DNA from: Ascoidea tarda (nom. inval.)
Lineage: Eukaryota; Ascomycota; Saccharomycetes; Ascoideales; Ascoideaceae
Length of the DNA: 26,058 bases
Assembly (NCBI GenBank): GCA_030560485.1
Contig: JAKTTS010000198.1
Coordinates: forward strand, 1-26,058
Direction: 5' to 3'
Shown here: one piece after another, positions 8,563 through 17,164 of the stretch
Layout of the letters: every line of letters starts with the position of its first letter
How positions within the stretch are numbered: the first letter of the stretch is position 1
Made by a program: the position numbers and the translations under genes
Notes under the pieces: model-generated
Told to the model about the DNA's origin: nothing
The model's input: the letters and a program-made list of their open reading frames with translations, nothing else
Database searches by the model: none

Positions 8563-10236
8563 ATGGCTCTTGTTGAAAGTTCGACAGATCTCGACCTGCT
8601 TCTAAAGTTAGATCGCTCTCAAAAAATAACTCCAAAAAGACTAATAAACTCATTCAAAAAAGCTGAAGATGGCCAGCAAATATTGTCGCCATCACTAGGT
8701 TCAATTCACTCTCAAATGATAGCCATTGGTGGCTCAATTGGTACTGGTTTGTTTATTGGAACCTCTCAAAGTTTAAGTCTTGGTGGACCAGCTTCTCTTT
8801 TGATTTCTTATTTATTCGTTGGGGTCATGATATATTCCACAATTCAAAGCTTGGGAGAATTGGCTGTGAATTTTCCTTTGCCAGGAACATTTTCAATATT
8901 TTCGGCCAGATTTATTGATCCAAGTTGGGGGTTCACAATAGGTTGGAACTACTGTTTGCAATGGCTAGTTTGTTTGCCTATGGAGTTAAGTGCGATAGTG
9001 ATGACAGTCAATTATTGGGAATGGGGTCAAAAGATTTCAAATGCTATAATAATATCTGCAGTTTTTCTTCTTGTAGTTGTCATTAATCTTTTAAATGTAA
9101 AAGTTTTTGGTGCTGTTGAGGTTTTTTCTTCGTGCATTAAAATTTTTGCAGTCGTGTCATTTATATTAATTGCAATTGTGTTGGTAGGTATTCAAAATAC
9201 TAGTCCAGAACCTATCAACTACTGGAAAAACCCAGGCCCGTTTAATAATGATTTCAAAGGTCTAGCGACTGTTCTAATTAATGCCTGTTTCTCCTTTGCA
9301 GGAACTGAAATGATTGGTTTGACTGCGGCAGAATCCAAAAATGTCCATTTACAGTTGCCAAAATCAACAAGACAAATCTTTTGGAGAATTCTAGTTTTCT
9401 ATTTGATAACGCTAACTTTGGTCGGTTTATTAGTTCCTTATAATGATATTAATTTAACAAAAAACAGCTCCCCATTTGTAATTGCCTTGGCCAAGACAAA
9501 CTTGAATTTTATTCCTCATATGATGAACAGTGTGATTTTAGTTTCTTTAATCAGTGTTGCAAATGCATCAATTTATTGCTCAAGCAGGACATTTGTATCA
9601 TTGTCAAATCAGCAACTAGCTCCCAAGTGTTTTGGTTATATTGATAGAAAAGGAAGGCCCATTATAAGCATACTTATAGCTTATTCATCTGGTGCTTTGG
9701 CATATATTTCATGTATATCTCAAAAAGGTGCCAATGAACTATTCAAATGGTTGCTAGCCATGAGCGCCTTGTCGTCGGTTTTCACTTGGTTATCAATTTC
9801 TCTCTGCCACATCAGATTCAGAAAAGCCTTAAAAGCTCAAAACCGATCAATAGAAGAACTATCATACAAGTCACAGACAGGCGTCATTGGTTCGTACATC
9901 GGCTTGATTTCAAACTGCTTGATATTGGTTATTCAATTCTATATCGCGCTATATCCAATTGGCTTAAACAGCACCAAACCTCAAATCGTGCCTTTTCTCA
10001 ATAATTATCTAGCGGTTCTTGTGAATTTGCTGTTTTTCATTGGCCATAAATTGTACAGATATACCATCGAAAAGAAACTCAACACATTCGTCAAAATAAG
10101 GGAAATGGATCTCGACACTGGAAAGGACCTCAGAAATGCCGGCGACGTTGAGGAATTGAAGCTGATGATCAAAGAAGAGGAAGAAGCTCGCAGAAACAGG
10201 AAGTGGTATCAAAGAGCTTGGAAGATTTGGTGCTAG
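8563..10236 (+). CDS. GAP1-like amino acid permease (YAT/AAP family)
   Basis: A plasma-membrane amino acid/proton symporter of 557 aa with about 12 hydrophobic segments. TM1 carries the amino-acid-binding glycine motif GGSIGTGLFIGT; GGPASLLISYL and SLGELAVNFPLPGTF follow. The TM6 region FSFAGTEMIGLTAAES, then PKSTRQIFWRI and LLVPYND, is very close to the yeast Gap1/Agp1 branch. The loop NYCLQWLVCLPMEL matches the Gap1-type LQWLVVLP. The N-terminal cytosolic tail (~45 residues) is shorter than in Gap1. The C-tail ends in WC after a charged helix with several Lys (possible ubiquitination sites). Substrate range cannot be read from sequence; a broad-specificity permease is the best guess. CTG codons: residue 12, the last TM segment and the C-tail. 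Confidence 0.9.
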   Translation: MALVESSTDLDLLLKLDRSQKITPKRLINSFKKAEDGQQILSPSLGSIHSQMIAIGGSIGTGLFIGTSQSLSLGGPASLLISYLFVGVMIYSTIQSLGELAVNFPLPGTFSIFSARFIDPSWGFTIGWNYCLQWLVCLPMELSAIVMTVNYWEWGQKISNAIIISAVFLLVVVINLLNVKVFGAVEVFSSCIKIFAVVSFILIAIVLVGIQNTSPEPINYWKNPGPFNNDFKGLATVLINACFSFAGTEMIGLTAAESKNVHLQLPKSTRQIFWRILVFYLITLTLVGLLVPYNDINLTKNSSPFVIALAKTNLNFIPHMMNSVILVSLISVANASIYCSSRTFVSLSNQQLAPKCFGYIDRKGRPIISILIAYSSGALAYISCISQKGANELFKWLLAMSALSSVFTWLSISLCHIRFRKALKAQNRSIEELSYKSQTGVIGSYIGLISNCLILVIQFYIALYPIGLNSTKPQIVPFLNNYLAVLVNLLFFIGHKLYRYTIEKKLNTFVKIREMDLDTGKDLRNAGDVEELKLMIKEEEEARRNRKWYQRAWKIWC

Positions 10237-10300
10237 CCCATCACATGACCGAAGAGCATTTTTCAGTACTTATGCTGGATGAAGAGCGATTCGTTTTGAA

Positions 10301-10309
10301 GTCGCCACT
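10301..10309 (-). promoter_or_regulatory. Possible PACE-like (Rpn4) element upstream of RPN11
   Basis: The minus strand reads AGTGGCGAC, resembling the proteasome-associated control element GGTGGCAAA bound by Rpn4 in S. cerevisiae, ~175 bp before the RPN11 ATG. It differs from the consensus at several positions. Confidence 0.3.
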
Positions 10310-10484
10310 ATCGAACCTTCAGCCAAACATATATTGATATAGATTCAGATACACAACTCAATAGACAAAGTAGCTTGTTTTGGTTAAAGCTCCTGTTTCA
10401 ATTAGTGCCAATTGTTTGTTTCCCCTTTGCTTTGGCCCTTTTACTTTGAGCGTTTTTTAGATAAATCACGATTTCTTCTTGGAC

Positions 10485-11402
10485 ATGGACAGACTTACAG
10501 GTTTAGGTGGAATGAATTCAACTCCAATGGATGGTCCAGCCGTCGATAATGCTGAAACTGTTTATATATCTTCATTGGCATTGTTGAAGATGTTGAAGCA
10601 TGGAAGAGCTGGTGTTCCTATGGAAGTCATGGGCCTTATGCTAGGTGCCTTTATAGACGATTTCACTGTTCATGTTATTGATGTGTTTGCCATGCCTCAG
10701 TCTGGAACTGGTGTTTCCGTCGAAGCTGTTGATGATGTCTTTCAAACTAGAATGATGGACATGTTAAAACAAACAGGCAGAGACCAAATGGTTGTAGGTT
10801 GGTACCATTCACATCCAGGTTTTGGCTGTTGGTTATCAAATGTTGATATCAACACTCAACAAAGTTTTGAGCAACTAAATCAAAGAGCTGTTGCTGTTGT
10901 CATTGATCCAATTCAATCTGTTAAAGGGAAAGTGGTCATCGACGCCTTCAGACTAATCAATCCCGCAGTTATAATGACAGGCCAGGAACCAAGACAAACA
11001 ACCTCAAATGTTGGAAGATTAAAAGAGTTGTCAATTCAAGCTTTGATCCATGGTTTGAACAGAAGTTACTATTCTCTTAATATTGATTATAAAAAGACTC
11101 CCCTAGAAGTCAACATGTTATTGAATTTACACAAAAAAGAATGGTCATCCGGCTTGATTCTAAATGATTATAAAGAAAAAGATGAGAGGAATTTGAAAGA
11201 CACTGAGAAGATGGTTGAAATCGCCAAACAATACAACCAAAGAATTGAAGAAGAAAAAGAATTGAGTGAAGCCCAATTGAAAACAAGATACGTTGGGAAA
11301 CAAGATCCCAAGAAGCATTTGGGCGAAACTGCTGACGAGAGAATAGAGGAAAACATTGTGAGCATATTGACTGGGTCTGTGAACTCTGCAACTATCCAAT
11401 AA
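10485..11402 (+). CDS. RPN11: 26S proteasome lid deubiquitinase Rpn11 (MPN+/JAMM metalloprotease)
   Basis: It removes ubiquitin chains en bloc from substrates committed to the 26S proteasome. The ATG at 10485 gives 305 aa, one short of S. cerevisiae Rpn11; an in-frame TTG two codons upstream is not the start. The MPN+ domain begins with [18 protein letters not shown] and [11 protein letters not shown]. The zinc site is a complete JAMM: H108-S-H110 within [12 protein letters not shown], then S118 and D121. [16 protein letters not shown] and EPRQTTSN follow, and the C-terminal lid-assembly helices (IEEEKEL..., [25 protein letters not shown]) are intact. Near-identity to fungal orthologues over the catalytic half. 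Tandem with the permease (248-bp gap). No CTG codons. Confidence 0.98.
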   Translation: MDRLTGLGGMNSTPMDGPAVDNAETVYISSLALLKMLKHGRAGVPMEVMGLMLGAFIDDFTVHVIDVFAMPQSGTGVSVEAVDDVFQTRMMDMLKQTGRDQMVVGWYHSHPGFGCWLSNVDINTQQSFEQLNQRAVAVVIDPIQSVKGKVVIDAFRLINPAVIMTGQEPRQTTSNVGRLKELSIQALIHGLNRSYYSLNIDYKKTPLEVNMLLNLHKKEWSSGLILNDYKEKDERNLKDTEKMVEIAKQYNQRIEEEKELSEAQLKTRYVGKQDPKKHLGETADERIEENIVSILTGSVNSATIQ

Positions 11403-12142
11403 TTTCTTTTGCACAACTATCTTTTGTGATTTATAATTTATAGTATCTATAAAAAGAAATCAGCAACTAGTTCTGTAGGCCTTGGGATTTTCCGATTGAC
11501 AATGTACATTGAATGGAGAGTGCAATTGAATTTGTGATGTCTTTTTTCTCTAAAGCAAAAATACAAAATGCACTTGAGCTGGATGAACAAAAAGAGCCAC
11601 ACTTCCCTTCTGCACGGGGATAGCGCTCACATTAGTTTCAACAAAGCCCAAAATGCCCTGCTTCCATAGGGAATTGCTTATCGTCCTCTTTTGATGTTTG
11701 CTTTTTACTTTCAATAGCTTATCAATGGAAATTCAACAACTGCACAACAAAAAAAGAAATACTGATCCAGGAGACGAAGATGAACATCAATTGGTGACCT
11801 GCAAAAGAAACTACCCAGTCTAGCAAAACTCTTAGACAGTCTTCTGGTTCTGGACAACCTCTGGGGTTTTTACGGCTTGCCTGCTTGGTGGAGTTTGTGG
11901 AGTGGTTTATCAAAGCTGTAAAGTTCTTTTATGGCACTTTTTTGGGGATGGAGACTTTGGGGAAGTATCTGTTTTAGAAGAAAAATGTGCATCACAAAGA
12001 CACTGGCAGTGATTGTGCGAAAATTTTCAAAATAACTAACTTCCCTCATGTTTTGATTTTTCATCAAAAACAAAATAAAATAAAAGAATAAAAGAATAAA
12101 AAAACTAAAATAAGCATCTTTTTTTTATTATGCTAACTGAAG
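11403..12142. other. RPN11-P450 intergenic region
   Basis: It holds the RPN11 3' region and the P450 promoter. The last ~60 bp before the P450 ATG are A-rich then T-rich (12070-12130). No open frame here resembles a protein, and no tRNA or repeat is evident. Confidence 0.6.
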
Positions 12143-13810
12143 ATGGTTGATGAAACTTCTGATGACTTTTTTTTGAAATTAACATTAATATTGCTTCAAA
12201 ATATTACTGAAAACCCTCTCTCTTTTTCAAAAATTTTGGTCATAATTGTTTCAATTGTGTTTTTGGTTTATATCGTAATAAACTATTTTTTTGGTGTTGG
12301 TCCTTCTACTTCAATTCAAAACTTACCTCAAGTCCCTGGCCTTCCAATTGTTGGTAATTTGCATCAAGTTTTATACAATCCAACTGTCACTTACTCAAAC
12401 TGGGCAAAAAAATATGGCGATGTTTATCAAATTAAACTAGGCAGCGAAAATATTGTTGTTGCCAACTCTTTTGATTCTGTGAAAAGGTTGTGGCTTGAAA
12501 CTAGAACTTCTAATAATTCAAGACCCGTCTTATACACCTTTCATAAAGTGGTTTCTTCTTCAAAGGGTTTCACTATTGGCACAACTCCCTTTGGTGAATC
12601 TTATAAAAGGAAAAAGAAAGTAGTTGCTACCTCATTGAATAAAAAAAATGTTGATGATCCTGAAACCTGCAATCTAATGGATTGTGAATCTCATTATTTA
12701 GTTAGTCGAATTGTGAGAGATCTCAGCAATACAAAAAACCAAAAAAACAATGACATCAATGTTTTAAAAGCTGTCCAGGGTTTTGCATTGAGAATCAGCT
12801 TATACAAAACATATGGCTTTTTTATTAACCTTGATGAAAAAAGTGAAAATGACTGGAATTTATTTGATGAAATTACTTATGTTGAAAATAATATTGGAAG
12901 GTTAAGATCTCATACTTCCAATTTGCAAGATTATTTGCCGATTTTAAGATATTTTTCTTCAAATTTGAATAGCAAAGCAAATGATTTTAGAAAGAGAAGA
13001 GATGTTTATATGAATCAATTCATGGAAGATGCCAAAAAAAGAATTGAAAATGATCAAGACAACTGCATTGATTGTATTGTCTCAAATGTCTTAAAAAGCA
13101 CAGATTATTTTAATATATCCAACGATGAATTGAACAGCATTTGTTTAACAATGGTATCTGCTGGCTTAGATAACACCCCTCTAAACTTCAATCATTGCCT
13201 AGGCCATTTATCTCAACCTTCCTATGGTTATGATATTCAATCAAAGGCTGTTCATAAAATAGTTGAACACTATGGCGACTTGCAAACTGCTTGGGATAAG
13301 GCTCCATATGAATCATTTAAAATTGACTATATAACTGCCATTGTGCGAGAAACATTGAGATATTTTACAGTTCTTCCTTTGTGTTTACCAAGGGCAACTA
13401 CCAAATCAATTTTTTATAAAGGAGCTTTTATTCCTCAAGGCACCATTTTCTTCATGAATGCTTATAGTGCTAACCATGATCCTAAACATTTTGAAAACCC
13501 AGATGAATTTATTCCAGAAAGATGGCTTGATGAATCCGGAAAAATTGTTGTTAATGGAACTGATCATTTTTCATTTGGTGCTGGAGCAAGAGCTTGTGTG
13601 GGCTCACATTTAGCTAGCAAAGAATTATATGTATTATTAACCAGATTTTTGATCATTTTCCAAATGAGAGCACCAGACGACCCTTCAATGCTAATGGAAA
13701 CAGATCCAATAAAACTAAATGCAGTTCCAAGTTCTATTGCAATTGAGCCCAGAGAATATTATGTCAAATTAATACCCAGAGATAAAGAAAGTTTCAGCAT
13801 ATTAGATTAA
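12143..13810 (+). CDS. Cytochrome P450, CYP504-like (phenylacetate hydroxylase type)
   Basis: A 555-aa microsomal P450. One TM anchor (~30-50) is followed by the proline hinge LPQVPGLPIVGNL. Landmarks: I-helix SAGLDNTP, K-helix E-x-x-R (VRETLR), PERF-type motif FIPERW, and the heme loop FSFGAGARACVG with Cys485 as iron ligand. All are intact, so it should be functional. Segments IVVANSFDSVKRLW, VVSSSKGFTIGTTPFGES and KRKKKVVATSLN closely resemble CYP504 of Aspergillus (PhacA/PhacB), which hydroxylate phenylacetate or 3-hydroxyphenylacetate on the way to homogentisate. The family call rests on remembered CYP504 motifs; the substrate is inference. No homogentisate-pathway gene is in the window. 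It is not one of the near-universal yeast P450s (CYP51, CYP61, CYP56), nor alkane-type CYP52. Confidence 0.85.
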   Translation: MVDETSDDFFLKLTLILLQNITENPLSFSKILVIIVSIVFLVYIVINYFFGVGPSTSIQNLPQVPGLPIVGNLHQVLYNPTVTYSNWAKKYGDVYQIKLGSENIVVANSFDSVKRLWLETRTSNNSRPVLYTFHKVVSSSKGFTIGTTPFGESYKRKKKVVATSLNKKNVDDPETCNLMDCESHYLVSRIVRDLSNTKNQKNNDINVLKAVQGFALRISLYKTYGFFINLDEKSENDWNLFDEITYVENNIGRLRSHTSNLQDYLPILRYFSSNLNSKANDFRKRRDVYMNQFMEDAKKRIENDQDNCIDCIVSNVLKSTDYFNISNDELNSICLTMVSAGLDNTPLNFNHCLGHLSQPSYGYDIQSKAVHKIVEHYGDLQTAWDKAPYESFKIDYITAIVRETLRYFTVLPLCLPRATTKSIFYKGAFIPQGTIFFMNAYSANHDPKHFENPDEFIPERWLDESGKIVVNGTDHFSFGAGARACVGSHLASKELYVLLTRFLIIFQMRAPDDPSMLMETDPIKLNAVPSSIAIEPREYYVKLIPRDKESFSILD

Positions 13811-14928
13811 ATCATTAATAAATTGATGCTGATTATATTTGAAAGTTCACTGATAAGCAAATATGCAGAGTTCTGTGAAATAATGTGGGTATTTTTCAGC
13901 ACATGCTTTCTTGTTGCTGAACAGTTATAACTCTTCCTTCTCTTCCTTCTTTTTGTTCTTTTTGTTCTATTCGATGAGTAATTCTTTTCAGCTTACAACA
14001 GTTTTGTTAATTCAAATTGTTGCCACTGGAGCTCATTTTTAAATCACTAATAAATGGTATTTTTATCAACTAAACTTCAGAACATAAACCAATCTAAATT
14101 TATTTGTATTATCTTCTTATCGTTCTTATCTATCTCCATATACCTATCTCTTAGATGTGGGATAGAGTAAGTATTACGAACAAGACATACATATTATGTG
14201 AATTTCTCATACTGTGAGAGTATTTATGATAGACATATTACTAATAACAATCTGTGCAAAAGACCATAAAATAATATAGGCAATATATTTAATAAAAATT
14301 TTTTGATGTCTTACTACCAACTCTTTCAAGAAAACGACACCTATTTAAACGGTAGAATAGAGGGTGCTCAGTTTTGATTTCAGAAAAATCTGAATAGAAA
14401 ACTAATTACTGTTGAATTTGATAATGTGTATTTTGAAGATTGCAATTAAACTATGGAATATATTTTTCCCAAGTATTACGAAATATATATAAAAATAGAA
14501 AATAATGATAGTTTATTGATTAAAAATGAAGAAATAATAGTTAGAACTGATTTAAACTATTTTAGTAAAACATGTTTTCTCTGACTTATTTTCTAAATCA
14601 AGAAACCAAACTTCTCAGCATTTTACGCTTTGTTATGAAAGGGATTTCTACGACTTGTTTTTCCCCAAAACGCTTTTATTTACTTTTCTTTATAACAAAT
14701 TTCTTGCTTCTTATAAACAAATTTCAAACGTTTGATAATCACTAACAAAATGTTTCTCAAAAGTAGACCCGTGAACATGGACAGTACATATTCTTGCATC
14801 TTGTTAATTTTATTTTATAGAAGAAATTTTACATACAATTGAATTCAACCTTTTCCTTCTCCTGATATTAGTTGTTATCGAAGTGTAGTTTTAAAAACAA
14901 TATAAGTTTTTTATTTCCTTGAAATAAC
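13811..14928. other. P450-HPM1 intergenic region
   Basis: 1.1 kb, very AT-rich, with no convincing gene. A pyrimidine-rich tract (~13932-13965) lies downstream of the P450. TACTAAT (14242-14248) and GTAAGT (14168) occur but define no coding intron, since the HPM1 start is fixed by homology. A hairpin TTCAGA-AAAA-TCTGAA sits at ~14379-14394. See also the possible decayed frame at 14306-14580. Confidence 0.55.
14306..14580 (+). pseudogene. Possible remnant of a coding frame
   Basis: One frame from ATG 14306 reads as protein-like sequence (beginning MSYYQLFQENDTYLNGRIEG) for about 90 codons with only a couple of stops, fewer than expected in such AT-rich DNA. I do not recognise a family. It may be a decayed gene fragment or chance. 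Confidence 0.2.
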
Positions 14929-16035
14929 ATGGGATTTACATTTGGTTTTACTGAAGATGATTTCAGCGACGATGAAACATTGGGAAACAAAAATATTAAA
15001 TCAAAACAATTAGATTCAGTTTGTCCATTAGATAATTTTCAAGTTCCAAGTAATCACCAACCTAAATTGGAAAGCCTAGAAGAGATTCTTAGATCATTAG
15101 CAAATTTGACTATTTCATTTACTACGTCAACTACAATTCGAAACAACATAGTATATCGAAGAGAACTATTTGATGTCAAGCACCAATTGATGACTGAAGA
15201 TAATATCGGGAATGATAATGACGAATTCCAGATATTATTAGGAGACACTAATGAAGACTTGAAAACAAACATCTATGAAGGAGGGTTGAAAAGTTGGGAA
15301 TGTGCTTTTGACGTAGTTGACAAACTATCAAGTTTTGCAAACATCAATGAATATGACAAAATTGTTGAAATAGGCTGTGGAACTGCTTTGCCTTCTTGCT
15401 TCTTATTGAAAAAAATAATTGAAGATAAAATTTCCATGAATAATAAACCAACTCAAAAAAAGTTAGACTTAATATTGTCAGATTATAATTATTCTGTTTT
15501 AAGATTAGTTACAGTCCCCAATTTGATTTTAAGTTGGGCATCAACATTATCTTTTGACATTTTGAAATCTTTACAAGAAAATAAAGACCAAAAAAGAGAG
15601 CTACAAGCAAATGAAATGCTTTTATCACAGAACTTACTTGATACATTTTATGCCAACTTGAAAAGTAATAACATAACATTGCACCTAATAAGTGGATCAT
15701 GGTGTAGAGATTATATTGAAATAATTAATGGCGTCAAAACCAAACCTGATGTCACTGACAATAAAACATTACTTATTTCTTCAGAAACAATTTACTCACC
15801 TACAATGTTGCCCATTATAAGCGAGGTTATTATTGAATTACAAAATTGTGGAAACCAAAATAATTTAGCGTTGGTCGCAGCAAAAGATATATATTTTGGT
15901 GTTGGTGGAAGTGTGATTGATTTTATTAATTACTTGGAAGGAAAAATAAGAAATGGAACAAATATCAAGTATCGTATTGAAAAAATTGATTATAGTGGAT
16001 TAAAAAGATCAATGATAGAGATTAATAGTATTTGA
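14929..16035 (+). CDS. HPM1: Hpm1 protein-histidine N-methyltransferase
   Basis: A SAM-dependent seven-beta-strand methyltransferase that in S. cerevisiae methylates a histidine of ribosomal protein Rpl3 (uL3). It is 368 aa against about 377 in S. cerevisiae. The N-terminal tag MGFTFGFTEDDF, then RRELFDVKHQLM and ILLGDTNEDLKTNIYEGG-LKSWEC, are family signatures. The SAM-binding motif I is VEIGCGTALPSCF; LSDYNYSVLRLVTVPN follows, then LISGSWCR, SSETIYSP and AAKDIYFGVGGSV. The C-terminus SGLKRSMIEI also matches. It converges on the complex I gene downstream. No sign of truncation. Confidence 0.96.
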   Translation: MGFTFGFTEDDFSDDETLGNKNIKSKQLDSVCPLDNFQVPSNHQPKLESLEEILRSLANLTISFTTSTTIRNNIVYRRELFDVKHQLMTEDNIGNDNDEFQILLGDTNEDLKTNIYEGGLKSWECAFDVVDKLSSFANINEYDKIVEIGCGTALPSCFLLKKIIEDKISMNNKPTQKKLDLILSDYNYSVLRLVTVPNLILSWASTLSFDILKSLQENKDQKRELQANEMLLSQNLLDTFYANLKSNNITLHLISGSWCRDYIEIINGVKTKPDVTDNKTLLISSETIYSPTMLPIISEVIIELQNCGNQNNLALVAAKDIYFGVGGSVIDFINYLEGKIRNGTNIKYRIEKIDYSGLKRSMIEINSI

Positions 16036-16353
16036 TTATTTTATATTTATTACCCCATATATGAATATTAATTGAACGAATAATAAAATTTCGATTATAG
16101 GAATATTATATAGTAGTTTTGAAAAAAAAAAAAACATTATCAAAAACACAATAAAAAGTAGAATCTAAACCATGAATTTTTATTTGCATTTACTTTTTCT
16201 TTATAACTCAGACAAACTGAACTGTATTTTTCTTTGAATAATTATTACAGAAGAATAAAGACAAATTGGATAACTTTAAGAAATTTCAAAATAAATTGAT
16301 AATTAAATAAATAAAAAAAAAGACGTCGCAAAAACACAAATATATCAAGTTTC
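16036..16353. terminator. HPM1 / complex I gene convergent 3' region
   Basis: A 318-bp AT-rich spacer between two converging genes, with A- and T-runs (A12 at 16123-16134) and AATAAA-like hexamers on both strands. Probably the polyadenylation regions of both genes; nothing else seen. Confidence 0.6.
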
Positions 16354-16703
16354 TTATTTAGTTGGATCGTTCTTTTGATAACCCAAATAACCACCAACAT
16401 TATGATCTGGTAACATTTGCAAATATCTTTCTGCTAAATCTCTGCAATCTTCATAGTGGTTGACACCACTCACTCTGTAGCATTTTTCCAAGGCTTTTCT
16501 TATATTTTTGAAAGCAGCTACTCTGATCCATTGCTCTCTGATCATGGAATATTGAGCTTCTCTTAATTGAGTTAAATCATTATAGTCAATTTCATCGAAT
16601 GAAACTAATTTTGGACGAGGATGATGTTCTACAAGAGTGATATATTAGTATCAAAAAATCCCAAGGAAAATACTCAAAAACAATGCTCCTTACCATAAAC
16701 CAT
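16354..16703 (-). CDS. NDUFB10: Complex I accessory subunit, NDUFB10/PDSW (fungal 12 kDa) type, two exons
   Basis: An accessory subunit of mitochondrial NADH:ubiquinone oxidoreductase. Exon 1 is 16703-16694 (ATG GTT TAT G) and exon 2 is 16628-16354, giving 94 aa beginning MVYEHHPRPKLVSFDEIDY. The segment DYNDLTQLREAQYSMIREQW, then C-x11-C (CYRVSGVNHYEDC), RYLQMLPDHNVGGYLGYQ, matches the Neurospora 12.3 kDa subunit along its length. Frame, splice signals and homology all agree on the join. An open frame alone would start at an internal Met (16545) and miss a third of the protein. Presence of this subunit implies the yeast has complex I. Confidence 0.9.
16629..16693 (-). other. 65-nt intron in complex I subunit gene
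   Basis: 5' site GTAAGG (not the common GTATGT), branch point TACTAAT (16644-16650) and 3' site TTGTAG. Splicing rebuilds a GAA codon across the junction. Confidence 0.85.
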
Positions 16704-16887
16704 ATTGAATATTAAAATTTATTAAAATCTAACCACCTTTGAAGAAGTTTTAATAAGGTTTTTACTGATTTTGTTGTTAATGAAGGTATTTCTTTCAAAT
16801 GACATTATCTTTTACTAATAAAAAAATAACGGAATTTTATTGGCTGGCATTCGAGTTGCAAAATGAGACGCAACTTCTCATCCTTTG

Positions 16888-16895
16888 TTACCCGG
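16888..16895 (+). promoter_or_regulatory. Reb1-type site TTACCCGG
   Basis: It matches the yeast general regulatory factor Reb1 consensus (TTACCCG), 185 bp upstream of the complex I subunit ATG and 270 bp beyond the CWH43 stop. It could set the nucleosome-free promoter or stop read-through from CWH43. Confidence 0.55.
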
Positions 16896-16960
16896 TTTTT
16901 GTGACACGCATTTTGAGACGGAGGTTAAGGCCTGAAGTTCAAGAGAAATAGTTTGATAAT

Positions 16961-17072
16961 ATATTAAATTGAATTAAATTGTATTAAATTGAATTAAATT
17001 GTATTAAATTGAATTAAATTATATTAAATTATATTGAATTGTATTAAATTGTAAATTGTATTAAATTGTATT
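16961..17072. repeat. 10-bp AT-rich tandem array
   Basis: About eleven decamers of the form (GA/GT/AT)ATTAAATT follow one another almost without interruption; GA and GT units alternate at first, so a 20-bp higher-order unit is also visible. One unit is shortened near the end. Confidence 0.9.
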
Positions 17073-17164
17073 AAGAAATGATTATAATGCGAAAATTCTG
17101 ACAAGGAGAAATAAAGAAAAGAAATAAAAAAAATATGTAACACTATGATAAATCAATTCATAAA

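Larger units (their letters stand above)
16704..17164. other. Complex I gene promoter / CWH43 3' region
   Basis: Both flanking genes are on the minus strand. It holds a Reb1-type site (16888), a small inverted repeat (AGTTGC...GCAACT at ~16855-16876), two TGAGACG copies (~16864 and ~16913), and the AT decamer array at 16961-17072. Confidence 0.6.

Noticed and set aside
14302-14394. Possible C/D snoRNA (TTTGATGTC ... CTGA)
   Set aside because: The C-box is imperfect, and no terminal stem or recognisable guide sequence was found.
13811-14928. LTR or transposon remnants
   Set aside because: No terminal inverted dinucleotides with target duplication, primer-binding site or transposase/reverse-transcriptase motifs seen here or in the other gaps.
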